Shown: positions 45,270 to 55,387, counted from the first letter of the stretch. The stretch is DNA of 64,000 nucleotides from Enterobacteriaceae bacterium RIT693 (GCA_009668225.1 WJYK01000012.1:54499-118498), one strand, 5' to 3'. Notes: a model not told the origin generated them from the letters alone. Numbers and translations: made by a program.

Positions 45270-46763
45270 ATGCCAGGTATAGAGAACAACGCCACAGCCA
45301 TGAAAGAGAGTGCCCACGCCGGCTACAGCCCGCGCCTGTGCAACGATGACCTGGCCCCGACCCGCCACCAGACTTGGTCCTGGTATAATATTTTTTCGTT
45401 TTGGATGTCTGATGTACACAGCATGGGCGGCTATGTGGTCGCGGCCAGCTTTTTTACCCTCGGGCTTGCCAGCTGGCAGGTGCTGATTTGCCTTCTGGCG
45501 GGGATCTGTATCGTGCAGCTGTGCGCCAACCTGGTGGCAAAACCTAGCCAGCTGGCGGGCGTGCCTTATGCGGTGATTTGCCGTCAGGCCTTCGGCGTCT
45601 TTGGCGCGAATATTCCAGCGGTGATCCGCGGGCTTATCGCCTTCGCCTGGTACGGGATACAAACTTATCTGGCCGCTAACGCATTAATGCTGGTGCTGCT
45701 GAAGTTCTGGCCGACGCTTGCCCCAATGACCGGCGTGAGCTTCCTCGGCCTGTCTCAGCTCGGCTGGATTTGCTTCGGTATTATGTGGGTGCTGCAGGCG
45801 ATGGTGTTCTGGCACGGTATGAACGCCATTAAGCGCTTTATTGATATCGCAGGCCCTGCGGTTTACATCGTGATGATGGCGCTGGCCGGCTGGATCCTTT
45901 ATCAGACCGGGTTCGATGGGATCTCCTTCACTTTAGCGAGCAAGCAGCTCAGCTCCGGCGAGCAGGTGTGGCAGATGATCACCGCCACCGCGCTGGTCGT
46001 GTCGTACTTCTCCGGCCCGCTGCTTAACTTCGGCGATTTCTCTCGCTACGGAAAAAGCATGAAAGAGATCCGCCGCGGTAACCGCTGGGGCCTGCCGTTT
46101 AACTTCCTGCTGTTCTCTATTGTGACGGTAGTTATCGTGTCCGGCACCCAGTCTCTGTTCGGCAAGATGATCACCGATCCTATCGAAACCGTCAGCCATA
46201 TCGGCAACAGCCTGGCGATGGCCATTGGCCTGCTGACGATGATCACCGCGACTATCGGGATCAATATCGTGGCGAACTTTGTCTCCCCGGCGTTCGACTT
46301 CTCTAACTGTTCGCCGCAGAAGATCAGCTTCCGTGCAGGTGGGATGATCGCCGCCGTGGGATCCGTGCTGCTGACGCCGTGGAACCTGTTCCAGTCCCCG
46401 GAGCTGATTCATTACACGCTGGATGTTTTAGGTTCATTTATTGGGCCACTGTTCGGCATCCTGATCGCGGATTTCTACCTTGTTAAGGGCGGCAAAATCC
46501 ACGTCGACGATCTGTTCAACGACACGCCAAAGGGCCGCTACTGGTACAGCAATGGCTTTAACCCGAAGGCGATTATCGCCCTGGTGCCTTCGGTCGCCGT
46601 CTGCCTGACCATTAGCTTTATTCCTTCGCTGCATGAAGTCGCCAACTTCAGCTGGTTTATCGGCGTCTTCCTCGGTCTGAGCTGCTACCGCTGGCTGGCT
46701 CGTAGCGAAAAAGTTGCCGTTTCGAGCGCTTTTACCGGCCGCGTTGCCACCTCTAAAGAGTAA
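45270..46763 (+). CDS. hpxC: Allantoin permease (NCS1 family)
   Basis: A nucleobase:cation symporter-1 of 497 residues with about 12 membrane helices. It starts NNDLAPTRHQTWSWYNIFSF-like: NDDLAPTRHQTWSWYNIF at about 24-41, the hallmark of allantoin/hydantoin permeases. Further segments are WMSDVHSMGGYVVAASFF, PAVIRGLIAFAWYGIQTYLA and NCSPQKISFRAGG. The ATG at 45270 follows ATAGGAGCAG. It is divergent from hpxSAB and likely controlled with it. A terminator follows. Confidence 0.9.
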   Translation: MPGIENNATAMKESAHAGYSPRLCNDDLAPTRHQTWSWYNIFSFWMSDVHSMGGYVVAASFFTLGLASWQVLICLLAGICIVQLCANLVAKPSQLAGVPYAVICRQAFGVFGANIPAVIRGLIAFAWYGIQTYLAANALMLVLLKFWPTLAPMTGVSFLGLSQLGWICFGIMWVLQAMVFWHGMNAIKRFIDIAGPAVYIVMMALAGWILYQTGFDGISFTLASKQLSSGEQVWQMITATALVVSYFSGPLLNFGDFSRYGKSMKEIRRGNRWGLPFNFLLFSIVTVVIVSGTQSLFGKMITDPIETVSHIGNSLAMAIGLLTMITATIGINIVANFVSPAFDFSNCSPQKISFRAGGMIAAVGSVLLTPWNLFQSPELIHYTLDVLGSFIGPLFGILIADFYLVKGGKIHVDDLFNDTPKGRYWYSNGFNPKAIIALVPSVAVCLTISFIPSLHEVANFSWFIGVFLGLSCYRWLARSEKVAVSSAFTGRVATSKE

Positions 46764-46771
46764 ACATTGAG

Positions 46772-46800
46772 GCCTGAGCCCTCGCGGGTTCAGGCTTTTT
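46772..46800 (+). terminator. Terminator of hpxC
   Basis: GCCTGAGCCC and GCGGGTTCAGGC pair through GCCTGA/TCAGGC and CCC/GGG, followed by five T. Confidence 0.85.
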
Positions 46801-46910
46801 AATGTCCAGACATACTCTTTTTCTTCTCCACGACGACGGCTAGCCCGACAGCGAGTAATATATTCTCCCTTCGCCCTTTCCAGCAAAATCCCGTGTCAAA
46901 GGAGAGTCCC

Positions 46911-47834
46911 TTGCTCAGCAGTAAGAAGTCGGCCACTGAGGCTGCCCCCCATAAGCCATCGGCCTGGTATGTTTTGCTCCTGTTCACCATTCCGCCGCTG
47001 CTATGGGCGTGCAATTACATCGTCGGTAAAGCCGTTCGCAACGATATTCCCCCGGTGGGTCTCACCTTTATGCGCTGGCTGGTGGCGCTGATAGTGATCC
47101 TGCCGTTTGCGTTCCCTTATATAAAAAGAGACTTTCGCCGTTACCGGGAATACCTGGGCTGGATTGTCGCCGTGTCGGTCACCGGTATCGTCTGCTTTAG
47201 CCTGCTGGTGTATATCGGCCTGCACCACACGTCGAGCACCAACGCATTGTTGCTTAACTCCTGTATACCGGTTTTGATTATGCTGTTTGGCGCGCTGTTC
47301 TTTGGGCATAAATTAAGCGTCAAGCAGGTGGTAGGCCTGGCGATTTCCTGCTGCGGCGTGCTGTTTATTATCTTTAAGGGCGATATTCACGGGCTGATGC
47401 AGATGGCGTTTTCATCGGGCGACCTGATGCTGCTGGCGGCCATGGCCTGTTTTGCTCTGTATACGCTGTGGATCCGAAAAATCCCTTCCGATATTAGCCG
47501 CATGGGGCTGCTGGGCGTTCAGGTAGCTATCGCGCTGGTAGTGACGCTGCCGCTGTGGCTGCATGAGTTGAGCACCGGCGCGGTTCCGCACTGGAACACG
47601 ATGACGATTTCAGCGGTTATTTTCCTCGGCGCATTCCCTTCTTTTGTTTCATACCTGCTTTACGGGCGCTGCGTGGAAGCCGTGGGTGCCGCACGGGCCG
47701 GGCTGAGCATTCACCTGATCCCTGTCTTCGGTGTGGTGTTGTCGCTGGTGTTTCTGGGCGAAACGCTGCATCTTTTCCACATCATCGGGATTGCGACCAT
47801 TTTGATTGGCGTGGCGTTAGCCAGCAGGCACTAG
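46911..47834 (+). CDS. EamA/DMT-superfamily transporter
   Basis: A ten-helix inner-membrane carrier of 307 residues made of two EamA repeats (about 30-160 and 175-300). Visible segments are LLFTIPPLLWACNYIVGKAV, PVGLTFMRWLVALIVILPFAF, THHTSSTNALLLNSCIPV-like and GAARAGLSIHLIPVFGVVLSLVFLGETL. Substrate unknown; family members export amino acids or metabolites. The start is uncertain: GTG at 46893 has no SD, whereas TTG at 46911 has AAAGGAGA six bases upstream, so I chose TTG. It follows hpxC after a terminator; a link with purine use is only positional. Confidence 0.78.
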   Translation: MLSSKKSATEAAPHKPSAWYVLLLFTIPPLLWACNYIVGKAVRNDIPPVGLTFMRWLVALIVILPFAFPYIKRDFRRYREYLGWIVAVSVTGIVCFSLLVYIGLHHTSSTNALLLNSCIPVLIMLFGALFFGHKLSVKQVVGLAISCCGVLFIIFKGDIHGLMQMAFSSGDLMLLAAMACFALYTLWIRKIPSDISRMGLLGVQVAIALVVTLPLWLHELSTGAVPHWNTMTISAVIFLGAFPSFVSYLLYGRCVEAVGAARAGLSIHLIPVFGVVLSLVFLGETLHLFHIIGIATILIGVALASRH

Positions 47835-47908
47835 AGGTTACTTCAGCCAGCCCTCGCGCGATATCAGCGCGGGGGTGAAACGGAATTTTTCAGAAAGCAG
47901 AGACGACG

Positions 47909-47938
47909 AAAGCCTGAATCATTGCTGACTCAGGCTTT
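47909..47938. terminator. Terminator between the EamA gene and aspV
   Basis: AAAGCCTGA (47909-47917) and TCAGGCTTT (47930-47938) form a stem with A and T runs on both outsides, suitable for the transporter gene and for the convergent tRNA. Confidence 0.7.
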
Positions 47939-47946
47939 CTGAATTG

Positions 47947-48023
47947 TGGCGGAACGGACGGGACTCGAACCCGCGACCCCCTGCGTGACAGGCAGGTATT
48001 CTAACCGACTGAACTACCGCTCC
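47947..48023 (-). tRNA. aspV: tRNA-Asp (anticodon GUC)
   Basis: The 77-base gene has GGAGCGG acceptor, AGTTCAGTCGGTTAGAA D arm, CTGTCAC anticodon loop, GGGTTCGAGTCCC T arm and CCA. It lies 134 bases downstream of dnaQ, as in E. coli. It is identical to the copy at 63798-63874. Confidence 0.97.
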
Positions 48024-48157
48024 GCGTTTTGTTCCCCGTCGGGAACGAGGCGAATATTACGGTTTGGCCCGATAGCCGTCAACGCTTTTTATCATAAAAT
48101 TAACCGTTTGCCGCAAAAATCACCTGAGTGGTGATTTTTAACTCATTTCCGCGCTAT

Positions 48158-48889
48158 TTAGCTGCGCCAGAGGCAGCTTCCGCCTTTCTTCTGCACCAAA
48201 TCAAGACGAGATTCATGCGCAAGCAGCTCTTCATCACTGGCGTGGATGACCCGCATGCCTGACGCACGGCGCACGACACGCTGGATCCCCCCGCTGCCCT
48301 GCTGCTGCTGCACATCACCTTCCATTGAGAATTTCAACGATGTTTGCCCGCCGGTCATCATCAAATAGACGTCGGCCAGGATTTGGGCATCGAGCAATGC
48401 GCCGTGCAGCGTACGCTTGCTGTTGTCTATTTCATAGCGCGAGCAGAGCGCGTCGAGGCTGTTTCGCTTGCCCGGGAACATCTTACGGGCCATTGCCAGA
48501 CTGTCGGTTATCTTACAGAAGGTATCCGTCTTTGGAATGTCACGCCGCAGCTTGCTGAACTCGTAATCCATAAAGCCGATATCGAACGATGCGTTATGAA
48601 TAACAAGCTCAGCGCCGCGGATGTAGTCCATGAACGCATCAGCGACCTGGTCAAACGTCGGTTTATCCGCCAGGAATTCATCAGCAATACCGTGAACGCC
48701 AAAGGCTTCCGGGTCCACCAGCCTGTCGGGCTTTAGGTAGACATGGAAGTTATTGCCCGTCAGGCGGCGGTTGATCACTTCAACCGCACCGATCTCGATA
48801 ATGCGGTGCCCTTCGTAATGAGCACCGATCTGGTTCATACCGGTGGTTTCGGTATCGAGAACTATCTGTCTGGTCGTGGTAGAAATCAT
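48158..48889 (-). CDS. dnaQ: DNA polymerase III epsilon subunit (proofreading exonuclease)
   Basis: A 243-residue 3'-5' DEDDh exonuclease. Exo I is [20 protein letters not shown] (Asp12, Glu14); Exo II is [16 protein letters not shown]; Exo III is [21 protein letters not shown]. The C-terminal part ([19 protein letters not shown] and [11 protein letters not shown]) binds the alpha subunit. It is divergent from rnhA with a 66-base shared promoter region, as in E. coli. Confidence 0.97.
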   Translation of the reverse strand: MISTTTRQIVLDTETTGMNQIGAHYEGHRIIEIGAVEVINRRLTGNNFHVYLKPDRLVDPEAFGVHGIADEFLADKPTFDQVADAFMDYIRGAELVIHNASFDIGFMDYEFSKLRRDIPKTDTFCKITDSLAMARKMFPGKRNSLDALCSRYEIDNSKRTLHGALLDAQILADVYLMMTGGQTSLKFSMEGDVQQQQGSGGIQRVVRRASGMRVIHASDEELLAHESRLDLVQKKGGSCLWRS

Positions 48890-48955
48890 ATAGCTGTGCT
48901 CATCGCGCTCGTTTATGTCAGACTTGGCCTTTTCATCACAGGAAGTCTACCAGAG

Positions 48956-49432
48956 ATGCGTAAACAGGTAGAAGTTTTCACCGATGGCTCCTGCCTGGGG
49001 AACCCAGGACCGGGCGGCTATGGTGCGATTTTACGTTACAAACAGCACGAAAAAATCTTCAGCGAAGGGTTTCGCCTCACCACCAATAACCGCATGGAGA
49101 TGATGGCCGCTATTGTTGCGCTCGAAGCGCTCATCGAACCCTGCGATGTGGTCCTCAGCACCGACAGCCAGTATGTCCGCCAGGGCATTACCCAGTGGAT
49201 CCACAACTGGAAAAAGCGAGGCTGGAAAACGGCCGACAAAAAGCCGGTGAAGAACGTAGATTTATGGAAGCGTCTTGATGCCGCTCTGAGCCACCATCAA
49301 ATTAAGTGGGAATGGGTGAAAGGCCACGCCGGCCACCCGGAAAACGAACGCTGCGACGAACTGGCTCGCAACGCTGCGTCCCGTCCTACTCATGAGGATG
49401 TGGGTTATCAGCCGGACGGGGCTGCACCTTAA
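48956..49432 (+). CDS. rnhA: Ribonuclease HI
   Basis: Cuts the RNA of RNA-DNA hybrids. It has 158 residues (E. coli 155). The active site carboxylates are Asp10 ([15 protein letters not shown]), the Glu in [16 protein letters not shown], and the Asp in [12 protein letters not shown]; the basic protrusion is [17 protein letters not shown]. The ATG at 48956 gives [15 protein letters not shown]; a longer frame to 48743 overlaps dnaQ. Its 3' end overlaps the convergent yafS by 47 bases. Confidence 0.97.
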   Translation: MRKQVEVFTDGSCLGNPGPGGYGAILRYKQHEKIFSEGFRLTTNNRMEMMAAIVALEALIEPCDVVLSTDSQYVRQGITQWIHNWKKRGWKTADKKPVKNVDLWKRLDAALSHHQIKWEWVKGHAGHPENERCDELARNAASRPTHEDVGYQPDGAAP

Positions 49433-50147
49433 CAGCATCACGATATTGCCGCGTCGCCCCCACCGCCGAGCGAATCTGATTTTTCGCTTTGCGGCTTCTC
49501 ATCGGATTCAACGTGAGCGGGAGTGTGCGTTTGCGCGCCACGATTACATGCATACAGCCAAGCGCAGGCAGATGGGTGCTCAACAACTTCCCACCCTGCT
49601 TATGCCAGGGCAATACCTGGAAACTACGCCGGTACATCACTTCAAAATTCAGCAAAGACAGCCAGTCCAGCTGCCGCATTGGGGTAAACATACGGCAATT
49701 ATAAGGTACTCGCTTGCGCAGGAATGGGACGGTTTTCCCTAACCCCAGCAGGCTTATAGGATTGAAGCTGCTGAGAATGATCCAGCCGTCGTCGATTAAC
49801 ACGCGGTCGACTTCCCGCAGTAAGCGATGAGGATCTGAGCACCAGGGTAACGTGTGGGCCAGCAGGCAGGCATCAACCGACTTTGCCGCAAACGGTAAAT
49901 GAAGAGGGTCAGCATTTACCTGCAAATGCTCTCCCTTTAATGCCACATTCACCTGATGTGAAATCGCGCAGGCTTCAGTGTTAACTTCCGCACTCAGGTT
50001 GCCGATTTTCAACAGGTGAAAACCGAACATTTTGCCAAGCCATGGGCGCAGCTGCTCTTCAAGCGCTTCCCGGTAATATTCCCCCCACCGCAACTGCGCC
50101 CAATGATGGGGGGAAGTGATAATCTCAGGTATCCTTGCCGGTTTCAT
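49386..50147 (-). CDS. yafS: Predicted SAM-dependent methyltransferase YafS
   Basis: A 253-residue class I methyltransferase-like protein. Segments are [66 protein letters not shown] and [12 protein letters not shown]. The glycine-rich motif I is weak ([10 protein letters not shown]). The ATG at 50147 ([16 protein letters not shown]) matches E. coli; a start seven codons upstream is possible. The C-terminus is longer than in E. coli because its end runs into the rnhA overlap. Substrate unknown. Confidence 0.9.
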   Translation of the reverse strand: MKPARIPEIITSPHHWAQLRWGEYYREALEEQLRPWLGKMFGFHLLKIGNLSAEVNTEACAISHQVNVALKGEHLQVNADPLHLPFAAKSVDACLLAHTLPWCSDPHRLLREVDRVLIDDGWIILSSFNPISLLGLGKTVPFLRKRVPYNCRMFTPMRQLDWLSLLNFEVMYRRSFQVLPWHKQGGKLLSTHLPALGCMHVIVARKRTLPLTLNPMRSRKAKNQIRSAVGATRQYRDAVKVQPRPADNPHPHE

Positions 50148-50182
50148 CACTACCTTCTTAATCGCCATAGAGAGGTTGAACT

Positions 50183-50938
50183 ATGAATCTTAACAGTATT
50201 CGCGCCTTCCAGGATAACTACATCTGGGTGCTTAATAATGCGCAGGGAAAATGCGTAATTGTCGATCCGGGTGAAGCCGCGCCGGTCTTGAAGGCAATAG
50301 AGGAAAACGGCTGGCAGCCAGAGGCCATTTTGCTGACCCATCATCATGCCGATCACGTTGGTGGCGTTCAGCAACTGAAGGACAAGTACCCGAACATTGA
50401 GGTCTACGGCCCGGAGGAAACCCGGCAGAAAGGGGCTACGCAGATCGTTGGTGAAGGGGATAAGTTTAGTCTGCTTGGGCGTGAATTTCGCGTGATAGCA
50501 ACACCTGGTCACACTTTAGGACATATCTCTATTTTTAGTTTTCCTTATCTATTTTGCGGCGACACAATGTTTTCTGGCGGCTGCGGAAGACTTTTTGAAG
50601 GTACGGCAGAGCAGATGTTTACATCATTTCAAAAACTTAATTCACTACCCGCTGAAACCCAGATTTGTTGCGCACATGAGTACACCGAGTCAAACATAAA
50701 GTTTTCCTTAAGTATTTTACCCCATGATGAGCAATTAAAGGGATATTATCGAAAAGTTAAGGAGTTACGCGCAAAAAATCACTCAACCTTGCCGTCAACG
50801 CTGCAAACAGAACGCCAAATAAATATTTTTTTACGCACGGAAGATAATGTTTTAAAAGAAAAAATATCAAAAGAAACAAACTTGCAACAACCCCATGAGA
50901 TATTCGCCTGGTTAAGGACAAAGAAGGACAGCTTCTGA
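50183..50938 (+). CDS. gloB: Hydroxyacylglutathione hydrolase (glyoxalase II), mosaic composition
   Basis: A metallo-beta-lactamase-fold enzyme of 251 residues that splits S-lactoylglutathione in methylglyoxal detoxification. The metal motif [10 protein letters not shown] (52-61) and [27 protein letters not shown] and [20 protein letters not shown] are all present. The gene is complete. The 5' half has normal GC (about 55% around 50261-50320), while 50521-50938 drops to about 20-37% per 60-base line (for example 30% at 50701-50760 and 20% at 50821-50880), with many ATA, TTA and AAA codons. This suggests replacement of the 3' half by DNA from a low-GC relative. Confidence 0.95.
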   Translation: MNLNSIRAFQDNYIWVLNNAQGKCVIVDPGEAAPVLKAIEENGWQPEAILLTHHHADHVGGVQQLKDKYPNIEVYGPEETRQKGATQIVGEGDKFSLLGREFRVIATPGHTLGHISIFSFPYLFCGDTMFSGGCGRLFEGTAEQMFTSFQKLNSLPAETQICCAHEYTESNIKFSLSILPHDEQLKGYYRKVKELRAKNHSTLPSTLQTERQINIFLRTEDNVLKEKISKETNLQQPHEIFAWLRTKKDSF

Positions 50939-51008
50939 ATATTCTGGTTGTGTTGTCGAAAAGGCGACGGTATTATCGCTCGTCTTTTAAGCAACCATTG
51001 ACACACAC

Positions 51009-52379
51009 ATGAAGGCAAAAGCGATACTACTCGCCTCTGTCTTGCTTGTCGGGTGCCAGGCGTCAAAGCATGATGCCAACATTCAACAGCACGCACAGAG
51101 TCTGTCTGCAGCTGGTCAAGGTGAAGCAGGAAAGTACACAGGTCGAGCGGCCTCTGCGCGATGGATGGATGATGGAACCTTCCTCGCGCAAGACCAAAAC
51201 CTGTGGAACTTCATCGGCAACGAGCTAAAGATGGGGATTCCGGAAAACGTCCGGATCCGCGAACAGAAACAGAAGTACCTGAGTAATAAGAGCTATCTCC
51301 ACGATGTAACATTACGGGCAGAGCCGTATATGTACTGGATTGCCGGGCAGGTTAAGAAACGCAACATGCCAATGGAACTCGTACTACTACCCATAGTGGA
51401 GAGCGCTTTTGACCCCCACGCGACGTCTGGCGCAAATGCAGCAGGCATTTGGCAGATTATCCCAAGTACGGGGCGCAATTACGGTCTTAAGCAGACCAAA
51501 GCGTACGATGCACGCCGTGATGTAGTGGCTTCCACCACTGCCGCACTGGATATGATGCAGCGTTTGAACAAGATGTTTGACGGCGACTGGTTGTTGACCG
51601 TGGCAGCGTACAACAGCGGCGAAGGCCGTGTGCTGAACGCCATTAAAGCGAACAAATCGCGGGGTAAACCTACCGATTTCTGGTCGCTGGCTTTGCCGCG
51701 TGAAACAAAGATCTACGTACCGAAAATGCTGGCGCTGAGTGACATACTCAAAAACAGTCAGAAGTACGGCGTACGTCTGCCAACAACGGATGAAAGCCGC
51801 GCGCTGGCGCGTGTTGAAGTAAGCAGTCCGGTTGAGTTAACGCAGGTCGCCGAAATGGCAGGCATGTCGCTTACCAACCTGAAGACCTTCAACGCTGGCG
51901 TGAAAAGTTCTACCGTTGGGAAAAATCAGCGTTACGTGATGGTGCCGAAAAAGCATGCCGAGCAGCTGAAAGCCTCTTTGGCTTCTGGTGAAATCGATGC
52001 TTTACAGCCAACGCTGGTTGCGGATAACCGCAGCAGCGCGGGTGGCAACAAATCTTATAAGGTGCGGTCCGGGGATACCCTGTCCACTATTGCTTCACGC
52101 CTCGGTGTGAATGCAAAAGATTTGCAGAGCTGGAATAACCTACGCGGTTCGCACCTTAAAGTTGGGCAAACGCTCAGCGTGAAAGGTGGCGCAACGCAGC
52201 TTGCTGATAACAGCAGCATCACCTATCAGGTGCGCAAAGGTGACTCGTTGTCGAGTATTGCCAAACGTCACGGCGTGAACATCAAAGATGTGATGCGCTG
52301 GAACAGCGATACTGACGATCTGAAACCAGGTGACCGTTTAACGCTGTTTGTCAGCAATAACGCGACGCCGGATACCTGA
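51009..52379 (+). CDS. mltD: Membrane-bound lytic murein transglycosylase D
   Basis: A lipoprotein that cuts peptidoglycan glycan strands to 1,6-anhydro products. The protein has 456 residues. The lipobox is LLVGC (Cys16) in MKAKAILLASVLLVGCQA. The SLT domain is at about 110-230: PIVESAFDPHATSGANAAGIWQIIPST with the catalytic Glu, and AAYNSGEGRV. Two LysM domains lie at about 345-390 (YKVRSGDTLSTIASRLGVNA) and 405-450 (YQVRKGDSLSSIAKRHGVNI). It follows gloB on the same strand with a 70-base gap. Confidence 0.96.
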   Translation: MKAKAILLASVLLVGCQASKHDANIQQHAQSLSAAGQGEAGKYTGRAASARWMDDGTFLAQDQNLWNFIGNELKMGIPENVRIREQKQKYLSNKSYLHDVTLRAEPYMYWIAGQVKKRNMPMELVLLPIVESAFDPHATSGANAAGIWQIIPSTGRNYGLKQTKAYDARRDVVASTTAALDMMQRLNKMFDGDWLLTVAAYNSGEGRVLNAIKANKSRGKPTDFWSLALPRETKIYVPKMLALSDILKNSQKYGVRLPTTDESRALARVEVSSPVELTQVAEMAGMSLTNLKTFNAGVKSSTVGKNQRYVMVPKKHAEQLKASLASGEIDALQPTLVADNRSSAGGNKSYKVRSGDTLSTIASRLGVNAKDLQSWNNLRGSHLKVGQTLSVKGGATQLADNSSITYQVRKGDSLSSIAKRHGVNIKDVMRWNSDTDDLKPGDRLTLFVSNNATPDT

Positions 52380-52390
52380 TTCAGGTTCAA

Positions 52391-52420
52391 AAAAGGCACC
52401 TTAACGGTGCCTTTTCTTTT
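52391..52420. terminator. Bidirectional terminator between mltD and yafE
   Basis: AAAAGGCACC (52391-52400) and GGTGCCTTTT (52406-52415) with loop TTAAC, followed by CTTTT. Confidence 0.85.
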
Positions 52421-52423
52421 GCT

Positions 52424-53191
52424 TTACGCTTTTCTGGCTTCCAGCATAATGATATCGCTGGTAAACGAGCCGTCCCGCTGCAGTTCAAAGTACTGTTTAA
52501 CCTCGTCAGAAGCGCTTTTTTGGTAAGCGCGGATCGCATCAGACAACACTATTGGCGTTCGCATTCTTGAAATCCAGCTGGAAAACTCCAGGTTCAACCT
52601 GTCACACAACACGCTGTGCGTCATCAGGCCTGCATCGTTAAACAGGCTCAGCCACTCTCCGCTGGAATAATTACGCACGTGCGAAGTGTCACGTAATGCC
52701 TCGACCGTTTGCAGCCAGATATCCTTCACCGGGTGACCCGGTGAAGTGACATCCATAAAAATAGCAATGCCACCAGGCTTAAGCACACGCTTCACCTCGC
52801 GCAGCGCCTGGCCAACATCGTGCCAGTGGTGGACGGAATAGCGGCTGATCACGACATCGAAGGTACGGTCGTCGAAGGGAAGTGACTCTGCATACCCCTG
52901 GCGAGTCGAAATATTCGTTATTCCCCTCGTCGTTGCCGCTTCTGAGACTACCGTCAACATCTGCTCAGATAAGTCATAAGCCACTACTGACTTCACCTTT
53001 GCGGCGGCGATAAAACTCGCATGCCCTGCTCCGCATCCCATATCCAGCAAGGTTGCATGTGGGAAATCATTCAGACGTGCGCTAAGGCGTTCTAAATCTC
53101 GCCCCGAGGAATGAACCGTACTGGTCAAATAGGCGCTGGCCTGGGAGCCAAACTGCTGACCGACTTTGTCGTGATGGGATTGCGTTGTCAT
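52424..53191 (-). CDS. yafE: SAM-dependent methyltransferase YafE
   Basis: A 255-residue class I methyltransferase. SAM-binding motif I is TLLDMGCGAGHASFIAAAKV, followed by VVAYDLSEQMLTVV, RQGYAESLPFDDRTFDVVISRYSVHHW and EVKRVLKPGGIAIFMDV. It resembles UbiE/Methyltransf_11 types; the substrate is unknown. It lies 71 bases downstream of yafD on the same strand, as in E. coli. Confidence 0.92.
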   Translation of the reverse strand: MTTQSHHDKVGQQFGSQASAYLTSTVHSSGRDLERLSARLNDFPHATLLDMGCGAGHASFIAAAKVKSVVAYDLSEQMLTVVSEAATTRGITNISTRQGYAESLPFDDRTFDVVISRYSVHHWHDVGQALREVKRVLKPGGIAIFMDVTSPGHPVKDIWLQTVEALRDTSHVRNYSSGEWLSLFNDAGLMTHSVLCDRLNLEFSSWISRMRTPIVLSDAIRAYQKSASDEVKQYFELQRDGSFTSDIIMLEARKA

Positions 53192-53262
53192 CGTTATGTC
53201 CTTGCGGTTAAGTGAGAAAAGGGGCAGCGCACAGGTCTGCCCAACGGCAGACCTGACGAACC

Positions 53263-54066
53263 TTATTTCAGCTCAGGCTTGCCGGGACGGAATTCAACGA
53301 GTAGCGGGTTATGGTCTGAGGCACGCGTCACCAGCACCGAAGCTTCGGTGACGTTCAAACCACGATAGAAGACGAAATCAAGCGGGCGACCAAACGCCCG
53401 GCGGCGATGATCGTCGGTAAAACGGACTTCACGCAGCGTCATTTCGCGGGCAAAACGGAACAATGCATTCATGCGTGGTCGGCTCCAGGCATTGAAATCA
53501 CCGGCCATGATAACCGGCCCGTTGTGATGCCCTATCTGATCGCCGATTGGCCCAAGCTGTTTGCTGTAAACGTCAACACCAAGGCTAAAATTGACGGCAT
53601 GAATATTGATAACCATTAGCATACGCCCATCCGGCAAAGGGTAAACGGTCACCAGTGCCGATTTAGACAACCGCAGGATCGGCTCACGTTCACGCAGCGG
53701 ACAGCAATATACGGGGTGTGCGGCGGAAAGTGTCATAACGCCAGAAGGATGCTGAGGCAAAACAAACGCGGGCACCTGGTCGGCCGCCAGATAGTTGCTG
53801 GTCGCAAATCTGACTAATTCAGGCGTGGTTTGCGCTTCCTGTAACAGCATCAGTTGCGCATCTTTGCCAAAAGTTTGCAACACCGAAAGCCAGTCGGCTC
53901 GCTGCTGCTTGAAGATGTTCCATACCAGAACACGTATCGTGTCCTGCCCCGGTAAGGGTTCACCGGGAGGTAATGCCTGCCCAATAGTCGCAAACGAGCC
54001 GGGAGGCAGAATTCGCTCTGCTGGCTGTCCGGCTACGTATCGCATGGCATAGGTATTCTTGTGCAC
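53263..54066 (-). CDS. yafD: Endonuclease/exonuclease/phosphatase family protein YafD
   Basis: A 267-residue EEP-fold protein. Segments are [33 protein letters not shown] (Glu), [28 protein letters not shown] (Asp, Asn) and the final [12 protein letters not shown] (Asp, His). The start codon is GTG at 54066, matching the E. coli protein start [25 protein letters not shown] lies about 13 bases upstream, which is far. In Salmonella YafD contributes to resistance to egg albumen. The nucleic acid or lipid substrate is unknown. Confidence 0.93.
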   Translation of the reverse strand: MHKNTYAMRYVAGQPAERILPPGSFATIGQALPPGEPLPGQDTIRVLVWNIFKQQRADWLSVLQTFGKDAQLMLLQEAQTTPELVRFATSNYLAADQVPAFVLPQHPSGVMTLSAAHPVYCCPLREREPILRLSKSALVTVYPLPDGRMLMVINIHAVNFSLGVDVYSKQLGPIGDQIGHHNGPVIMAGDFNAWSRPRMNALFRFAREMTLREVRFTDDHRRRAFGRPLDFVFYRGLNVTEASVLVTRASDHNPLLVEFRPGKPELK

Positions 54067-54211
54067 GTTTGGCTAACGACCTCTGTAACTCAAATACCTG
54101 CAGTTCGCAGGCTGTCTTTCAGTTATAGGGACTTTAGCGCAGACTTTCAACGCCCATTACAAACCATTGCCTTTCAGGAGCGTAAAACCGCCACGCTCCT
54201 GAAAGAAAAAC

Positions 54212-55387
54212 TTAGCTCATCGCAACACGTGACTGCTTATCCAGCCTGCCGCTGACGCCAATCAGCAGTAGCGCGAGGACAACAATCACCGCACCAATCC
54301 ACGGCGTTTGTGCCAGACCAAAATTTTGCACCGTTTGGCCGCCAATGACCGAACCAATCGCGATGCCAACGTTAAAAGCGGCGATGTTCAGCCCAGAGGC
54401 AACATCAACAGCGTTAGGCGTGTACTGTTCAGCTTTCTGCACAACGTAAACCTGCAACCCAGGTACGTTACCGAAAGCAAATATCCCCATAACCAGAATC
54501 GTAATCAGCGCGCCAATATGCGAATGGGCAGTGAACTGGAATACCAGCAGCAGCGCGGCCAGAGCTGCAAAGATAAATTTCAAGGCCGGAACCGCACCGT
54601 GACGATCCGCAAGCTTGCCTCCCCAGATATTACCGATAGCGACAGATACACCGTAACCAAGCAAGATCCAACTGACTGCCGAGGGTGAAAAGCCCGCGAG
54701 ATCCTGCATCATTGGTGCAAGGAAGGTAAAGGCGGTAAACACGCCCCCATAGCCCAGCGCGGTAACCAGATAGATCAGCACCAGACGCGGATGGGTTAAT
54801 ACCTGCAGCTGCTCCTTAATTCCAGCCAGCGCACGATTAGGAATATCTTTCGGGATAAGGATCGTGCTGCTAATCAATGCGATAACGCCAATAGCCGATA
54901 CTGCCAGGAAAGTTTCACGCCAGCCGAAATGCTGCCCGATGAACGTCCCCAATGGCACGCCGGTCACCAGCGCTACCGTCAGGCCACCAAACATAATGGC
55001 AATGGCTGAAGCCGCTTTCTCTTTGGGTACAAGGCTCGTCGCAATCGTCGAACCAATGGAGAAAAATACGCCATGTGCCAGCCCGGTAAGCAGGCGAGCT
55101 ACGACCAAAGTCTCGTAATTAGGCGACAGCCAGGCTATCACATTCCCTACGGTAAATAGCGCCATAAGGCCGATGAGCAATTGCTTACGCGGCAGTTTGC
55201 CTGTTAAGGCGGTCAAAACAGGCGCGCCAATCGCCACGCCAAGAGCATAGATAGATACCAGCAATCCTGCAGACGGAACTGAGATTGCAAGCTGTTCAGC
55301 AATCGTCGGTACAAGCCCGACAATAACAAATTCGGTGGTGCCGATTGCGAAAGCACTGATCGTCAGTGCAAGAAGCGCCAGAGGCAT
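54212..55387 (-). CDS. MFS drug/sugar efflux transporter (DHA1, AraJ/SotB type)
   Basis: A 12-helix transporter of 391 residues. It starts MPLALLALTISAFAIGTTEF with VIVGLVPTIAEQL, a typical DHA1 beginning; the loop between helices 2 and 3 has GKLPRKQLLIGLMALF; motif C is GGLTVALVTGVPLGTFIGQ. The substrate cannot be read from sequence. It is divergent from the LysR regulator yafC and so may be controlled by it. E. coli K-12 has no such gene between yafC and yafD. A hairpin TTTCAGGAGCG/CGCTCCTGAAA (54172-54204) lies after its stop. Confidence 0.85.
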   Translation of the reverse strand: MPLALLALTISAFAIGTTEFVIVGLVPTIAEQLAISVPSAGLLVSIYALGVAIGAPVLTALTGKLPRKQLLIGLMALFTVGNVIAWLSPNYETLVVARLLTGLAHGVFFSIGSTIATSLVPKEKAASAIAIMFGGLTVALVTGVPLGTFIGQHFGWRETFLAVSAIGVIALISSTILIPKDIPNRALAGIKEQLQVLTHPRLVLIYLVTALGYGGVFTAFTFLAPMMQDLAGFSPSAVSWILLGYGVSVAIGNIWGGKLADRHGAVPALKFIFAALAALLLVFQFTAHSHIGALITILVMGIFAFGNVPGLQVYVVQKAEQYTPNAVDVASGLNIAAFNVGIAIGSVIGGQTVQNFGLAQTPWIGAVIVVLALLLIGVSGRLDKQSRVAMS

